From the NCBI GenBank assembly GCA_030040035.1, contig JASHUJ010000155.1, positions 1 to 5,388 on the forward strand: 5,388 nucleotides of DNA, in the 5' to 3' direction. This document shows positions 4,671 through 5,388 of the stretch, piece by piece (within the stretch, counting starts at the first letter, position 1; every line of letters starts with the position of its first letter). A program made the translations under genes and the position numbers. The stretch comes from Thermoplasmata archaeon (GTDB lineage Archaea > Thermoplasmatota > Thermoplasmata > Lutacidiplasmatales > UBA184). The notes under the pieces are model-generated. The model did no database searches. It was given only the letters and a program-made list of their open reading frames with translations, and was not told the DNA's origin.

Positions 4671-5388
4671 TCGGCGCGGACCTCGTCGTCACGGACCTCG
4701 CCGAGATCGCGACCCTCGCTCGCGGCCCGGTGCCGCGGGTCGGCCGCGCGATGGAAGAGCTCGGGCGGATCTCGAACGGCGCCCTCGCGGCCGCGAACGG
4801 CCGCATCGTCTGGATCGGCCCCGAGGCCTCCCTCGAGGCGAGCGTGCGGCTGCGCTCGCACGGTCGGAGCGTGCGGGGCCTCGGCGGCGTGCTCGTCCCG
4901 GGGCTCGTCGACGCCCACACGCACGCGCTCTTCGCCGGGGACCGGGCGTTCGAGCTCCCGTTGAAGGCCGCCGGGACGAGCTACGCCGAGATCGCGCGGC
5001 GCGGCGGGGGACTCTACGCGACCGTGCGGGCGACCCGGACGGCGACCGACGAAGAGCTCCTGCGAGCGACCGAAGGACGCCTCCTCCGCATGGCGGCGGG
5101 CGGGTCGACCGCGATCGAGGTGAAGTCGGGCTACGCGCTCGAGCACGCCGGCGAACTGCGTCTGCTCCGCCTCATCCGTCGGCTCAGCCATCGTACCGGC
5201 CTGCGGATCGTGCCGACCTACCTCGGCGCGCACGCCGTCCCGCCCGAGTTCGCCCGGCGACCGGACGACTACGTCGACCAGATCGTCCGCCGAACCCTCC
5301 CCGAGATCGCGCGCTTCGGGCTCGCCCGGTTCTGCGACGTCTTCTGCGAGCCCGGCTTCTTCTCGCCCCGGCAGTCGGAGCGCATCCT
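4667..5388 (+). CDS. hutI: Imidazolonepropionase, N-terminal part (cut by window end)
   Basis: The visible 240 residues are about 60% of a usual HutI (around 400 aa), and the frame is open to the window edge. HutI hydrolyses 4-imidazolone-5-propanoate to N-formimino-glutamate, the third step of histidine degradation, using one metal ion in an amidohydrolase TIM barrel. The first 70 residues form the beta-sandwich part (NGRIVWIG). The metal motif DAHTH (82-86) supplies His84 and His86, followed by FAGDR (89-93) and SYAEIARRGGG (105-115), which is highly typical of HutI. Further landmarks are EVKSGY (151-156), the metal ligand His187 in GAHAVP, and DVFCEPGFFS (224-233). The later His and Asp ligands lie outside the window. 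The ATG at 4667 overlaps the rnz TGA, so the two genes are translationally coupled. No other hut gene is visible upstream, so any pathway partners must lie to the right or elsewhere. Confidence 0.95.
   Translation, partial: MIGADLVVTDLAEIATLARGPVPRVGRAMEELGRISNGALAAANGRIVWIGPEASLEASVRLRSHGRSVRGLGGVLVPGLVDAHTHALFAGDRAFELPLKAAGTSYAEIARRGGGLYATVRATRTATDEELLRATEGRLLRMAAGGSTAIEVKSGYALEHAGELRLLRLIRRLSHRTGLRIVPTYLGAHAVPPEFARRPDDYVDQIVRRTLPEIARFGLARFCDVFCEPGFFSPRQSERI

Overview
The window looks like GC-rich archaeal chromosome, most probably from the Thermoplasmatota (a high-GC terrestrial lineage of the Lutacidiplasmatales kind would fit; this placement is inference). The evidence is an A-type (archaeal/vacuolar) ATPase c subunit, archaeal TATA-like elements 26-33 bp upstream of start codons with almost no leader, a DUF929 thioredoxin-fold protein (a family known mainly from Sulfolobales and Thermoplasmata), an archaeal pilin-type signal and an archaeal-style RNase Z. 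Coding is dense, with short intergenic gaps (the longest is 263 bp) and several start/stop overlaps. No rRNA, tRNA, mobile element or CRISPR array is visible.

Layout from left to right. (1) Positions 1-282, minus strand: the start of an ATP synthase operon, atpK followed by the first 14 codons of what is probably atpE, driven by a strong TATA box at 311-320. (2) Positions 546-1276, plus strand: a two-gene unit, a 100-aa winged-helix regulator overlapping by 4 bp a 143-aa four-helix membrane protein. (3) Positions 1322-3655, minus strand: a three-gene redox/surface block. It is transcribed from right to left as a membrane-anchored DUF929 thioredoxin-like protein with a CPYC site, then a VKOR-family membrane oxidase 15 bp downstream, then, after 127 bp, a small pilin-like secreted protein made of five Cys-Gly repeats (four of them CGNxT), two polyproline tracts and nine N-glycosylation sequons. 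A hairpin plus T5 terminator closes this block. (4) Positions 3768-5388, plus strand: RNase Z (tRNA 3'-processing) overlapping by 4 bp the start of imidazolonepropionase (histidine degradation), which runs off the window end.

The most interesting part is block 3. VKOR and DUF929 together have every part expected of an extracytoplasmic disulfide-forming pathway: a quinone-linked membrane oxidase with its cysteines predicted to face outward, and an outward-facing CxxC thioredoxin-like partner. The next gene on the same strand encodes a secreted, cysteine-repeat, probably glycosylated protein that could be a dedicated client. This substrate link is an inference from gene order and composition. 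The 112-bp divergent region between DUF929 and rnz carries an 18-bp perfect palindrome beside the rnz TATA box and is a candidate control site.
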